Source: Methanobacterium sp. Maddingley MBC34 | GTDB taxonomy: Archaea; Methanobacteriota; Methanobacteria; Methanobacteriales; Methanobacteriaceae | DNA length: 64,000 bases | Assembly: GCA_000309865.1 (NCBI GenBank) | Contig: AMGN01000004.1 | Coordinates: 62,001 to 126,000 of the forward strand | Direction: 5' to 3' | Shown: positions 1 to 14,728 of the stretch, piece after piece | Numbering within the stretch: the stretch's first letter is position 1 | How the letters are laid out: each line of letters starts with the position of its first letter | Notes under the pieces: generated by a model | Databases searched by the model: none | Told to the model about the DNA's origin: nothing | Seen by the model: only the letters and a program-made list of their open reading frames with translations | Made by a program: the position numbers and the translations under genes

Positions 1-559
<559 letters not shown>

Positions 560-802
560 TATTTATCCTCTTATTTTATTTCCTTAAGCCTATTTCTTTA
601 TTTTATTCTTGTTATCCTTATTTTATCTTTATATGCTTTAATTATCTGTTTATCTTTATTATCTTAATTTATTTCATTAATTTTATCTTCTCTACTCATA
701 ATATGAACTGGTTCCTGTGAATATTTTTATTAATTCGGCATTTCCAGCCTTGCAATTCTTATATGCAAATATTTTTATGTTGAAATGGTAATAAGAATAA
801 AT

Positions 803-943
803 ATGGAACTTCGAGACATTCTACTCATACTGGTGGCTCTGGTGCTGGCAGTGGTTTTCTTCTATGTATTCATATGGTTGCTTCCAGTTATAATTATACT
901 GGTGATAGCCTATATCATATATATATTTTTGAAGGGATCCTGA
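803..943 (+). CDS. Small hydrophobic membrane protein, 46 aa
   Basis: A short open frame begins MELRDILLILVALV and ends FLKGS. After an acidic N-terminus almost every residue is hydrophobic, giving one long or two closely packed transmembrane helices with a single basic residue at the C-terminus. There is no clear ribosome-binding site, only an A+T-rich leader with a possible TATA-like stretch (tatttttatg near 767). It sits alone between divergent guaA and a DUF2124 gene. The codon pattern looks coding-like (varied third positions, conserved reading over 46 codons), but the small size keeps confidence moderate. No function can be assigned. Confidence 0.5.
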   Translation: MELRDILLILVALVLAVVFFYVFIWLLPVIIILVIAYIIYIFLKGS

Positions 944-1065
944 GAGTATAATGAGCATTTAACATTTTAATGTTCTTCAGTTTTCAGAATCTCCCCCTTA
1001 GTTTAAACTTTTTTATTAATTTTTTAAAACTTGAATATTTTTTTTAAGTAGATACTGGTGATTTA

Positions 1066-1530
1066 ATGAGAGAAACAGAAAAGTTCAGAGGATTAAACGG
1101 AAACCTAATGGCTTTCAAGAAAGAAGTAGAGGGCGCAGAAAAAGTTACTTTTGCAGGAATTCCTGGTGTTTGCAGCCCATTTGCGGAACTATTTGCCTAT
1201 GTAATCAGAGATAAGGAATCAGTTTTTGTATCCAAAACTGATATAGATTCAGCTCGCAAAATTGAACGCACAACATTAGGTATGCAATTTACAGAAGAAG
1301 TAGATCCCCGCAGCAGTGTCTTAGCCCTTCTGGGTGGACTTTCCATGCCACAATATGAAGTAGATGTAGCTGATGTCCAGAAAATGATCGAAGATATTCT
1401 GGAACCTGGTGGAAAGGTCCTTGGCCTGTGCTATATGAACATGTTCGAAAACGCAGGTTGGGATGATAAAATTGATTTTGATTGTATAATTAACGGTATT
1501 TTAACCGGAGAAGTTTATAAAAAAGACTAA
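1066..1530 (+). CDS. DUF2124 family protein
   Basis: A 154-aa soluble protein that I recognise as the methanogen family DUF2124. The glycine- and proline-rich stretch [18 protein letters not shown] (about residues 29-46) and a later [11 protein letters not shown] segment suggest a Rossmann-like alpha/beta fold, with two conserved cysteines. No catalytic motif is evident and the function is unknown. The ATG follows a spacer with TTTAAGTAGATACTGGTGATTTA, where GGTGAT serves as ribosome-binding site. The downstream gene on the same strand (DUF447) begins 70 bases later, so co-transcription is possible. The family assignment is from memory of sequence character, not from a search. Confidence 0.7.
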   Translation: MRETEKFRGLNGNLMAFKKEVEGAEKVTFAGIPGVCSPFAELFAYVIRDKESVFVSKTDIDSARKIERTTLGMQFTEEVDPRSSVLALLGGLSMPQYEVDVADVQKMIEDILEPGGKVLGLCYMNMFENAGWDDKIDFDCIINGILTGEVYKKD

Positions 1531-1600
1531 ATCCTCAAATGATTATAATGGGGATTAGTCATAAATGGATAATGATAAAAAAAGTTTCTATGGTTAAATC

Positions 1601-2215
1601 ATGTTGGACTTGTATTCTGTGGGCATGGAACGTGGTCTCCTCTATGAGACCATTGTCACCACCCGAAACCCTGATGGAACTCCCAATGCCGCACCGATAG
1701 GTGTTATTTGTAAGGAAGATCATGAAGTGGTTGTTTATCTCCACGAGGGATCCAAAACATTCGATAATGTGCGACGTGAAAAGAGTTTCTGTGTGAATAT
1801 ATTAAGGGATCCAATGGTATTTGTTGAATCAACCATAGGAAACCTGGACAGTACAAAATTCCAGACCCATGGTAATGATTTCAACATCAAATGTGCAGAA
1901 GCCTTTTTTAAGGTTGAAGTCACCCGTGAAAAGCTGGTTCAACGCAAGGATCATCTGGGAACTTCCACCTTAAATGTGGTAAATGCCAGGGTTCTGGAAG
2001 TGGTTAAAAACCAGGAACATGTCCATCCTTTAAACAGGGCCATTTATGGGATAATAGAGGCCCTGGTATATATTAGTCGGCTAGATATTGTTTCTGAAGA
2101 TGAGCGGAATGCATACCTGGAGAAGTTGAGTGAAACCTCCAGGGTGGTGAACAAGGTAGGCTCAGAGGACCATAAAAAAGCCATGAAGAAGATTTTAGAA
2201 TTCCTTGAAAAGTAA
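1601..2215 (+). CDS. DUF447 family flavin-reductase-like protein
   Basis: A 204-aa protein of the archaeal DUF447 family, which adopts a split-barrel FMN-binding fold related to flavin reductases. The N-terminal half carries the typical block [19 protein letters not shown] (about residues 16-34) followed by the beta-rich FCVNILRDP segment. The C-terminal half is helical and charged. The substrate is unknown; the fold suggests flavin or F420-type cofactor binding. It follows the DUF2124 gene on the same strand with a 70-base gap. The 3' end faces the convergent UPF0282 gene, with only about 50 bases between them. Confidence 0.85.
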   Translation: MLDLYSVGMERGLLYETIVTTRNPDGTPNAAPIGVICKEDHEVVVYLHEGSKTFDNVRREKSFCVNILRDPMVFVESTIGNLDSTKFQTHGNDFNIKCAEAFFKVEVTREKLVQRKDHLGTSTLNVVNARVLEVVKNQEHVHPLNRAIYGIIEALVYISRLDIVSEDERNAYLEKLSETSRVVNKVGSEDHKKAMKKILEFLEK

Positions 2216-2266
2216 ATTTGAATAATTTATAATCAAAAAAATAAAACCTAAAAATAGAACTCTTTT

Positions 2267-3145
<879 letters not shown>

Positions 3146-3259
3146 TCAAAAACACCCTTTTTAGAATTTATTCATATTACCCGCGAAGTTTTACAAACAT
3201 CAATAAATTTCAAGTCAAATAAATTAAGGTTACTCTTATTTTTTGAACCTATTTGTATC

Positions 3260-4876
3260 TCATTTTAATACATCCACAAACTGGAAACTCTCCACATCAA
3301 ATAAACCCTGATCACTGATCTTTAGTTTTGGAATCACCAGGAGAGCCATGAATGACATGGTCATAAATGGTGCGGCCAGTTTACAACCCATATCCCTAAC
3401 CACTCCATGTAATTTAGTAAGCTGGTCAGATACCTCCTCCGCACTACTTGTACTCATAAGGCCGGCTATTGGGAGTTTAAGGGAATGAATCTCTTCGTCA
3501 CAAACTGCAACCAGTCCTCCTCTGTTTTTTTTAAGGGTGTTCACAGCAACTGCCATATCCTGACTGTTGGTGCCAACCACGATGATGTTATGGGAGTCGT
3601 GGGCAACACTGGATGCAATAGCTCCTTTTTCAAGCTTGAAACCATTAACAAATGCATTGGACATGTGATTAGCTCCGTATCTTTCCACCACTGCAATTTT
3701 CAGGATATCCTTTTCAAGGTCTACTTTTAATACGCCACCAGCAGACTCCAGGGTTGCTTCAGATTCTTCAGTGAGTAGCTGTCCCTCAATCACTTTAATA
3801 ACTCTCACCGCGACTTTTCCAGTTATGTTAGATTGTACTTCAAAATCCAATGGCTTTTTGTCACGTAATCTGAATGTATTTTCGATCTGGATTGGTTGAA
3901 CTTTGAAAAGGGCCTGGCCTTCCCGGGCAACCAGTTCTCCATTTATCATGACCTTTCTAACGTTGAAATATTCCAGATCATCCACTACCACCAGATCAGC
4001 TCTTTTACCCGGACTTAACATGCCTGTATCCAGATGGTAATGGGATGCAGGATTCACTGTAACCATCCTGATGGTTTCCACAGGATCCAATCCAAGTTGC
4101 ACCGCTTTTTGGAGGGTCTGGTCTAAATGTCCCTCTAAAAGGTCCTGTGGGTGCCGGTCATCAGATACCAGGAAATCACCTCCCACACTCTGCAGTTCTT
4201 CCAGGTTCTTGGCTGATGATCCTTCCCGGATCATTATCTTCATCCCCAGTTTCTTCTTCTCCTGCGCCTCCTCCAGCCTGCTGCACTCATGGTCAGTGGA
4301 TATGCCGGCAGCTATGTACTTGCAGAGATCGGCACCGGAAAGGAGAGGGGCGTGTCCATCAACCGGTTTAGAATGTTCATGGGCAAGTTTGATCTTTTCC
4401 AGAACAACGGGGTCTTCTCCTATAACTCCCGGGAAGTTCATCATCTCCCCCAGTGCTACCACATCATCCATCTGGAGGAGTTGATCTATCTCATCAGGTC
4501 CCAGTACTGCTCCTGATGTTTCAAAGGGTGTGGCAGGCACGCATGAGGGGGCAGTGAAGAAAAAATGGAGGGGAACTGTACTGGCATCCTTCATCATGTA
4601 GTTGATACCCGCAAGTCCCAGGACATTGGCAATTTCATGGGGATCCGCCACCACTGCGGTGGTTCCATGGGGTATCACTGCTTCGGCAAAACGGGAAGGA
4701 GTTAGCATGGAGCTTTCAATGTGGATGTGGGCATCGATAAACCCGGGAAGGATGTAGTTTTTAAAATCACCCTTAACTTCCTGGATACATTTAATTTTCC
4801 CGTCCTGGATTTCCACCTCTGCAGGGTAGATTTCTTCTGTGAAAAGGTTTAATAGGTTTCCTTTCAGCATGTACAT
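3260..4876 (-). CDS. ade: Adenine deaminase
   Basis: Amidohydrolase-superfamily enzyme converting adenine to hypoxanthine plus ammonia for purine salvage. At 538 aa it has the usual length for AdeC/Ade. The metal-binding motif [11 protein letters not shown] places H50 and H52 at the first strand, followed by the family-specific [16 protein letters not shown] block (about residues 89-104). DGHAPLLSG (about residue 175) and STDHECS (about 196) supply further ligands. The C-terminal [14 protein letters not shown] block is typical of Ade. The neighbouring guaA gene at the window start also belongs to purine metabolism, but the two are not in one operon. Confidence 0.94.
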   Translation of the reverse strand: MYMLKGNLLNLFTEEIYPAEVEIQDGKIKCIQEVKGDFKNYILPGFIDAHIHIESSMLTPSRFAEAVIPHGTTAVVADPHEIANVLGLAGINYMMKDASTVPLHFFFTAPSCVPATPFETSGAVLGPDEIDQLLQMDDVVALGEMMNFPGVIGEDPVVLEKIKLAHEHSKPVDGHAPLLSGADLCKYIAAGISTDHECSRLEEAQEKKKLGMKIMIREGSSAKNLEELQSVGGDFLVSDDRHPQDLLEGHLDQTLQKAVQLGLDPVETIRMVTVNPASHYHLDTGMLSPGKRADLVVVDDLEYFNVRKVMINGELVAREGQALFKVQPIQIENTFRLRDKKPLDFEVQSNITGKVAVRVIKVIEGQLLTEESEATLESAGGVLKVDLEKDILKIAVVERYGANHMSNAFVNGFKLEKGAIASSVAHDSHNIIVVGTNSQDMAVAVNTLKKNRGGLVAVCDEEIHSLKLPIAGLMSTSSAEEVSDQLTKLHGVVRDMGCKLAAPFMTMSFMALLVIPKLKISDQGLFDVESFQFVDVLK

Positions 4877-4985
4877 CCCCTCATAGCCTAAAGTATCTAT
4901 GGTGAACTTTAATTTTCTAGGATGAAATTAGTATCCCGAATAATAATATTTATTTTTCCAAATAAAGGAATAGGTAGTTGTATTT

Positions 4986-6218
<1,233 letters not shown>

Positions 6219-6473
6219 AATAATCCTCCTATTTTCATCCAAGTTAAGGGATTTTTCATGATTTCCTAGTTTAATTTTTCATAATTTTTACTAGTGGATT
6301 ATATCCCTGGAATACGTTTTGTGAGTGTATTCAATCTGATATAATTCTATCTGATATAATTCTAAACATTTTAGATTTGACGGGATATCTATAAATATTT
6401 ATACAAATATTACTCAGAAAAGGCCCATTATCCTTAAAAAGAATTGAAAAGAATTAAATGATTTTAAAGAGAT

Positions 6474-7358
6474 TCACTGCAGAAACAGGAAGTCCAAAAT
6501 TGTTTTTGCGGCATTGATTGAGGTAATATCTCCAATGGAGTTTGATGAAACCTCAACCACATCCAATCCAACAACATCTTTCCCCTCAAGAGAAAAGATC
6601 AGTTTTTCCAGTTCCAATGGGCTCAGCCCGCCGGGTGTGGGAGTACCAACACTGGGAGCATAAGATGGATCAAGCACATCCATATCCACAGTTACATAAA
6701 CCGGACCCTCTATCTGGTGGATTATCTTTTCCATCCCCTGAATATCATCCTTTATCTCTGGATGAGTGTAATAATCAATTCCTTCATCCTGAGCAAATTG
6801 TGTTTCAGCTTTAGAAGTAGACCGGATTCCCATCTGAATTATATGTCCTGGTTTAAGATCATGTATCCGTCTCATAACAGTGGCGTGGGAATATTTTTCC
6901 CCCATATAATCATCCCGAAGGTCCATATGAGCATCAAAATGGAGAATAGTAACATCCTGCAGGGAATCTATAGTGTTATAAGCCTTTAAAACACCATAAC
7001 TTATACTGTGTTCCCCTCCAATGGTTATGGGAATAATTCCCTCCTCTAAAAGGGAGGATATAACGGATTCTAAGTTTAAACAGGTTCTTTGAAAGTTTCC
7101 AGGAATAGATTCCAGATTTCCAATATCCTGGATGCGTGTATTCAGACTTTTATCCAAAAATAAGTTGTATTTTTCAAAATTGTAGGATGCCTCCCTTACA
7201 AAAAGAGGCCCGTATCTTGCCCCTGGTTGGTAGGTGGTGGTGCTATCAAAGGGCACACCTAAAATACCAAAGGCGGGTTTATATTCATTTAGATCGGAGT
7301 ATTCACACTCCGTCTGGGAAAAAGCAAATTTAAGAGGATTTTCAGTGTATAAATGCAT
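6474..7358 (-). CDS. speB: Agmatinase
   Basis: Ureohydrolase-family enzyme splitting agmatine into putrescine and urea, the second step of polyamine synthesis. It is 294 aa, the usual size. All binuclear manganese motifs are visible: GGEHSISYG (about residues 118-126), [12 protein letters not shown] (about 146-157) and [13 protein letters not shown] (about 224-236). It is co-directional with the eIF5A gene (51-base gap), and the gene for the preceding enzyme, arginine decarboxylase, is divergent just beyond eIF5A. This makes a compact putrescine/hypusine neighbourhood. Arginase is excluded mainly by context, because the next-door enzyme makes agmatine. Confidence 0.93.
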   Translation of the reverse strand: MHLYTENPLKFAFSQTECEYSDLNEYKPAFGILGVPFDSTTTYQPGARYGPLFVREASYNFEKYNLFLDKSLNTRIQDIGNLESIPGNFQRTCLNLESVISSLLEEGIIPITIGGEHSISYGVLKAYNTIDSLQDVTILHFDAHMDLRDDYMGEKYSHATVMRRIHDLKPGHIIQMGIRSTSKAETQFAQDEGIDYYTHPEIKDDIQGMEKIIHQIEGPVYVTVDMDVLDPSYAPSVGTPTPGGLSPLELEKLIFSLEGKDVVGLDVVEVSSNSIGDITSINAAKTILDFLFLQ

Positions 7359-7409
7359 TTATCCAAATCCTCATTAAATTATTAAAATTAATCTTACCTC
7401 TCACGGAAT

Positions 7410-7796
<387 letters not shown>

Positions 7797-7812
7797 GCTA
7801 TTTACCTCCGTA

Positions 7813-7824
7813 TTATACGTATAA
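7813..7824. promoter_or_regulatory. 12-bp palindrome in the eIF5A leader
   Basis: TTATACGTATAA is its own reverse complement and lies 17-28 bases before the eIF5A start codon, next to the GGAGGT ribosome-binding site. It could be a TATA element, an operator or a short mRNA stem. The position so close to the start favours an operator or a very short leader. Seen directly; function inferred. Confidence 0.35.
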
Positions 7825-7925
7825 ACTTCAGATCCGATGTGTGGGATCCATAAATTTTTAGAACCTAAGAACTAGAATCTATAATGATTAATATAACTCT
7901 GTACTAATAACTCTGATTGTGAGAG

Positions 7926-7933
7926 TATAAATA
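7926..7933 (+). promoter_or_regulatory. Probable TATA box of the arginine decarboxylase gene
   Basis: TATAAATA occurs in the run gagagtataaatac, 81 bases before the start codon at 8014. An archaeal TATA box would place the transcript start about 25 bases downstream, leaving a leader of roughly 55 bases. Assignment rests on consensus only. Confidence 0.45.
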
Positions 7934-7952
7934 CATTTATAGACACCTCTCT

Positions 7953-8001
<49 letters not shown>

Positions 8002-8013
8002 ATTTCGAGTGAT

Positions 8014-8460
8014 ATGATGAAAGTTTCAATAACATCAGGAAGATCAGAAGGACCCACCAGGCTAAATGCCTTTGATAATGCCCTTTTAGATGCGGGTATT
8101 GGTGACGTGAACCTCATAACAGTATCCAGTATACTCCCTAAAGACACAGAGATAGTCAAACTCCCTCACATTACGGAGGGTAAAATGGTAAATTGTGTAT
8201 TGGCCTGCGCACATTCGGACCAACCCGAAGATTTAATAACCGCTGCAGTGGCAGTGGCTACCTCTGATGATTTTGGATGTGTGGTGGAACACTCCGGGGT
8301 GAACCAGGACCCAGATTTGATCATAGAAGAAGCAGAAACCATGGTAAAATACATGATGCAGGTGAGGGGTCTCAACATCAGGGAAATCATCATAGCACAT
8401 GAAAGCCATAAAGTAAAAGAAGAAGCAGTGGCACTGGCTGCTGTAGTATATCTTGAATGA
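8014..8460 (+). CDS. pdaD: Pyruvoyl-dependent arginine decarboxylase
   Basis: Converts arginine to agmatine for polyamine synthesis using a self-generated pyruvoyl group. It is 148 aa, close to the archaeal family length. The processing site lies in [11 protein letters not shown], with cleavage expected between S38 and S39 so that S39 becomes the pyruvoyl group of the alpha chain. The [14 protein letters not shown] segment and the C-terminal helix [13 protein letters not shown] fit the family. Two consecutive ATGs (8014, 8017) could start the protein. The last 21 bases of the coding region are repeated just downstream (8480-8500), a tail duplication. The next steps, agmatinase and eIF5A, lie divergently. 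Confidence 0.92.
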   Translation: MMKVSITSGRSEGPTRLNAFDNALLDAGIGDVNLITVSSILPKDTEIVKLPHITEGKMVNCVLACAHSDQPEDLITAAVAVATSDDFGCVVEHSGVNQDPDLIIEEAETMVKYMMQVRGLNIREIIIAHESHKVKEEAVALAAVVYLE

Positions 8461-8500
8461 TTATGGTATGTCTTTAATGGCTGTAGTATGTCTTGAATGA
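8440..8500. repeat. Imperfect tandem repeat over the 3' end of pdaD
   Basis: Units at 8440-8460 and 8480-8500 (gctgtagtat[a/g]tcttgaatga) differ at one base. A more divergent unit (8461-8479) lies between them. The first unit encodes the last residues and stop of the decarboxylase, so the downstream copies are non-coding duplicates. Confidence 0.75.
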
Positions 8501-8644
8501 ATTTATAGACAGTTTAGATATAATAAAAATTATAAATACTTCAATAGTCATCAGGAATGAAAATTAGAATATCTACTTTAAAGTATTCTTTGAGTGTTTT
8601 ATTATATTCAAAAGCCTCATTAAGGTTCGATAGGAGGGGTAATT

Positions 8645-9483
8645 ATGAATGGAGAAGATCAAGAATTTTGGGGTGGAGTCTGCCATGAGTTAATTGAAGA
8701 ATCTCAAAAGGCAATAACTCCTCTTATAGGATCCCAAAAAGGAGGGGAAATAGTTAAAATGGGGGCTGATGGAACTCCCACCACCTTCATTGATCTTGTG
8801 GCTGAAAACAAGGTTATGGAAGTTCTTAAAGGAGTTGGAAGACCCTTAACTCTTATAAGTGAAGAAATTGGTGAAGTTATGATTGGTGATGGTCCGTCTG
8901 AGGCCATACTGGTTGTGGACCCCCTTGATGGTACCAGCAACGCAGTGAAGAACATACCTGCCTATGGTATCTCTGTGGCAGTGGCACCCATTCCTCCCGG
9001 AAAAAAAGGCCCTCTAACTATCCCGGATATTCAGATGGGTGTGGTGAAAAACTACGCCACAGACGATGTTTACAGTGCAGTTAAGGGTAAAGGAGCTTTT
9101 ATCAATGGGAATATTCTCACACCGTCCCTTAAACAGGATTTAGCCCATATATCTTTGGGAGCTTACGTTTACAGAATGGACATGGGAAAAATAGAGATTC
9201 TCTGTAAGAGTGTCAGGAGAATGAGAATCTTGGGGGCAGTGGCAATAGAACTCTCCTATGTTGCAGATGGAACCTACGATGCATTTGTTGATGTAAAAAA
9301 TAATCTACGATTAGTGGATGTTGCCGCAGCCAAGCTTATCCTGGAAGAAAGTGGGGGGATAGTGACAGATTCCAACGGGGAATCCCTTAATGGGAGGTTA
9401 AATGTTCTGGAGAAAACTTCCATTATAGCTACTTGTAATGCAGTTATTCATGGGAAAATAATGGATATATTGGAGGGGATTTA

Positions 9484-9484
<1 letters not shown>
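8645..9484 (+). CDS. suhB: Bifunctional inositol monophosphatase / fructose-1,6-bisphosphatase
   Basis: Lithium-sensitive phosphatase superfamily member; archaeal versions hydrolyse both inositol-1-phosphate and fructose-1,6-bisphosphate. It is 279 aa, somewhat longer than the classic 252-aa enzymes. Metal-binding residues are visible in ISEEIGE (E73/E74) and [11 protein letters not shown] (D92, D95). The C-terminal [18 protein letters not shown] block holds the third-site aspartate. AGGAGGGG stands 7 bases before the ATG at 8645. It overlaps the NAD kinase start by one base (TAATG), so both are translationally coupled. The same phosphatase-kinase pairing is common in methanogens. Confidence 0.9.
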
Positions 9485-10320
<836 letters not shown>

Positions 10321-11871
10321 ATGAAAATTCTCATAGTGGACATGACCCATGGCGGAACCGTACTGGCCTCTGAATTTTCTAAAAGAACAGATTGTAATGT
10401 TTTTGCATGGGACATCTACCAAACGTTATCTGAGGAAGATATATCCCTACTGGAAGATCAGGGAATAGAACTGGTTGATGAATCCTTTTATGGGGATCAT
10501 TTCAATGAAAATATCTCCCTAGATAGTGATAATTTGAATCTCTCCCTAGATAGTAACTTGAATCTCTCCCCAGAAAGTGATAACTTTAATATCTTCTTGG
10601 AAAATGATAACTCTAAATTACTGGTTGTAGCTCCTGTCCACTGTAATCTGCCCCACCCCCCCCATATGACCCACCACCATGCAGTGGGGTTTCTCTTAAA
10701 AGACCAGATAACTGTGCCGATAATTGAAATCACTGGGGTGAAGGGTAAAACCAGCACCGCAGCCATGCTTAAGGAAATATACCGCGATGAAAACCCGCTG
10801 ATATTAAGTAGCCGGGGTGTTGAAGTTGTTAGTGATGGAGAAGAAATCACTCTCCAAAGGGACATCAGCATAACCCCTGCCAGTATTATAACTGCCTGGG
10901 AACTTGCACAGAAATTTTATAAAGATAAAAAATTCCATAAAGATAAATCTTATACAGATAAAATCCCCGGAGTAGGTATCTGCATATTTGAAAGTTCCCT
11001 GGGAGGAACCGGCCTGGCAGATGTAGGAGTTATCACCAATATCGCCGAGGACTATACCATAGCCAAGGGAAGCAGCAGTGCCAGTAAAGCCAAGCTTCAG
11101 ATGTTTGAAAGCAAAGTAGTGGTCTGTGATAATGATTCTTACCAGGAAATTTATTCCCATCATACTTCCTTAGACTCTCATACTTCAGTAAATGTTCAGG
11201 CTTCAATAAACCAGAAACCGAATACATTCTCCATTGGTAATGGAAAAAATGATAACGTAAATGTTAAAGCGCAGAATATTAATTATGGGCTTCATAAGAC
11301 AGTATTCCATGTGGAAGTAACAGATCTTAAAACAATAAATGGGAAGTCAATAAACACTTCCTTTGAAGTCTCCACTTTTGCCCCTGCCCAGCATCACCTT
11401 GAAAATACCCTTTCTGCAATAACTGCCGCTTTATCCATGGGAACGCCTACGGCTTCGGTGATTAAAGGTCTGGAAAACTTCATTGGACTGCCTGGCAGAA
11501 CATCCCTGTGTAATAGGGGCGAAATGACTATTATTCAAGAGATCAATCCTGGAATTAACGTCACTGCTGTTAAAAAAGCAGTTGATATGATAAAAGGTTA
11601 TGAAAAACCAGCCCTGATCCTAGGAGGAAGTTATGGTGTAACCTGTGAAGAGATTGATGAAAAATCGCTTTCAAACTTTTTAGCTGACATGAACGATGAT
11701 GTGTTCCTGATATTAACCGGAGTTTTGGGTCGCAGTATATGGGAAAAGATGGGAAAAAGCCATAATTATCGTAATAACATAGAAGATGCACTTAATGAGG
11801 TAGATAAGGCTGGAGCGAAAAATATATTACTCGTATATCGTTCCAATTTTTCAGAATTAAGCAGGAGATAA
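10321..11871 (+). CDS. cfbE: Coenzyme F430 synthase (Mur ligase family)
   Basis: CfbE is the Mur-ligase homologue that activates the g-propionate side chain of 15,17(3)-seco-F430 with ATP for carbocyclic F-ring closure, the last step to the methyl-CoM reductase cofactor. The ATP-binding motif EITGVKGKTSTAAM has its P-loop at residues 138-144. A histidine-rich patch (PHPPHMTHHHAVGF) precedes it. At 516 aa it is longer than I expect for the family, because of three low-complexity insertions: residues 61-98 (SLDSDNLN-type repeats), about 200-215 (KDKKFHKDKSYTDK) and about 283-300. Adjacent hemC supports the tetrapyrrole role. Other Mur-like ligases (pseudomurein) are the alternative. Confidence 0.85.
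   Translation: MKILIVDMTHGGTVLASEFSKRTDCNVFAWDIYQTLSEEDISLLEDQGIELVDESFYGDHFNENISLDSDNLNLSLDSNLNLSPESDNFNIFLENDNSKLLVVAPVHCNLPHPPHMTHHHAVGFLLKDQITVPIIEITGVKGKTSTAAMLKEIYRDENPLILSSRGVEVVSDGEEITLQRDISITPASIITAWELAQKFYKDKKFHKDKSYTDKIPGVGICIFESSLGGTGLADVGVITNIAEDYTIAKGSSSASKAKLQMFESKVVVCDNDSYQEIYSHHTSLDSHTSVNVQASINQKPNTFSIGNGKNDNVNVKAQNINYGLHKTVFHVEVTDLKTINGKSINTSFEVSTFAPAQHHLENTLSAITAALSMGTPTASVIKGLENFIGLPGRTSLCNRGEMTIIQEINPGINVTAVKKAVDMIKGYEKPALILGGSYGVTCEEIDEKSLSNFLADMNDDVFLILTGVLGRSIWEKMGKSHNYRNNIEDALNEVDKAGAKNILLVYRSNFSELSRR
10505..10615 (+). repeat. Degenerate in-frame tandem repeat inside cfbE
   Basis: Four units of about 24-27 bases encode SLDSDNLN, LSLDSNLN, LSPESDNFN and IFLENDNSK. The nucleotide units share tctccctagatagtgataa-like cores and keep the reading frame. 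The segment lies between an N-terminal subdomain and the ATP-binding domain of the ligase. Confidence 0.75.
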
Positions 11872-12061
11872 CACCAGAGGAGATAACTTTAAATCTTTCC
11901 ATGATAAACAGAATAGATGATTAATTTCTAGTCATGACAACATTTATTAAAGATCATAGGAAATCAATCAACTAAGGATTTTTATACTAAGTCTGCTATC
12001 GTAGGCAGTATTCTTATTAAATGACAAACTTTTATGACTTAAATTCAGTAATTCGCCACAC

Positions 12062-12944
<883 letters not shown>

Positions 12945-12945
<1 letters not shown>

Positions 12946-13898
12946 TGAAGAAGTTAAACGTGGGAGTTGTTGGTGTAGGGGCCATGGGCCATAACCACGT
13001 AAGGGTATACACCCGATTAAAAAACGCCAACCTAATGGCAGTCTCTGATCTCATGAAAGGTACCCTGGCGGAAGTTTCTAAGAAATACAACACCGTGGGC
13101 TTTGTTGATTATGATAATGTACTTAAAATGCCGGAAATTGATGCAGTGAGTATATGTGTCCCCACCACTTATCACTACGAGGTGGTGATGAGTGCCATTG
13201 AACAGGGAAAACATGTGCTGGTGGAAAAACCCATTGCATTCACCCTGAAGGAAGCTAAGGACATGGTCAAAGCAGCCAGAAAACAGGGAGTGAAACTGGC
13301 TACAGGCCACGTGGAACGGTTCAACCCGGCAGTTCTAGAAGCTAAAAAGCTTTTAAGAGAAAAATTAATCGGGGAAGTGGTTTCAGTTTCAGCCAAACGG
13401 GTGGGTCCATTCCCTCCAAGGATAAAAGATGTGGGCGTGACTATAGACCTTGCCATCCACGAGGTGGATGTGATGGCTTACTTAATGGACAGTCCGGTTT
13501 CAAAGGTATATGCCCACGTGGGCAGTAGACTGGAAAAATGTGAATACGAGGATCATGCTGAGATCATGATGGAATTTTACAACAATGCCATTGGTATGTT
13601 AGAGGTGAACTGGCTAACACCTTATAAAAAACGACAGCTGGAAGTAACTGGTACTGATGGTATAATCTCACTGGATTACATTGACCAGACTGTGGAGATA
13701 TTTGGTAAAAATGCCCGGAATGTTCGGGTACCACACCACGAACCCCTTATGGTGGAGTTGGAATCATTCTTAAATGCCATTATGCTGGATGAAAAACCAA
13801 AAATTACCGGGGAAGATGGGATACATGCCCTTAAAACAGTCTTAGCAGCAATGAAATCAGCCAAAGAGAAAGTTCCAGTTAAAATTGATATGGATTAA
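12945..13898 (+). CDS. Gfo/Idh/MocA family NAD(P)-dependent oxidoreductase
   Basis: Two-domain dehydrogenase of 317 aa with an N-terminal Rossmann fold (VGVVGVGAMGHNHVRVY near residues 5-21) and a C-terminal alpha/beta domain. The diagnostic EKPIAFTLKEA segment carries the catalytic-type lysine at about residue 93, and VTIDLAIHEVDVM is the second family motif. Start is GTG at 12945, overlapping the hemC stop (TAGTG); GGGGAGGA at 12931-12938 is 6 bases upstream. An in-frame TTG at 12939 is too close to that site. The substrate is unknown, probably a UDP-sugar or inositol-like molecule. Translational coupling to hemC is clear but the functional link is not. Confidence 0.87.
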
Positions 13899-14024
13899 TC
13901 CTATTCCATGTTGATTAATCCCTTTAGCTATTAATTAATCCCATTTATTGCACTGATTCAATTTCATAAGAATGGAGCTAAAACTGTAACAGATTAATTT
14001 GTCGGATAATTCAGGAGGGGTATA

Positions 14025-14624
<600 letters not shown>

Positions 14625-14631
14625 TCATTTA

Positions 14632-14645
14632 TACTCTTTTTTTTA
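14632..14645 (+). terminator. Oligo-T terminator after the PyrE-like gene
   Basis: A run of eight T (14637-14644) begins 12 bases after the stop codon, the usual form of archaeal intrinsic termination. No strong stem precedes it. Confidence 0.4.
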
Positions 14646-14682
14646 TTGATTTTTGAAAAATTATATAGTTTTAGCCCTTTAT

Positions 14683-14716
14683 TTTAAATTCAAGCAAAAT
14701 TTAAATTTAAGCAAAA
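14683..14716. repeat. 17-bp tandem duplication
   Basis: tttaaattcaagcaaaa at 14683-14699 is followed immediately by tttaaatttaagcaaaa at 14700-14716, with one mismatch. It lies between the convergent PyrE-like and MFS genes. Confidence 0.8.
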
Positions 14717-14728
14717 AGAAGTAAAATT

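Noticed and set aside
4071..4516. Long plus-strand frames inside adenine deaminase
   Set aside because: Shadow frames on the opposite strand of a clearly conserved enzyme; Ser/Pro/Cys-rich composition is typical of antisense frames.
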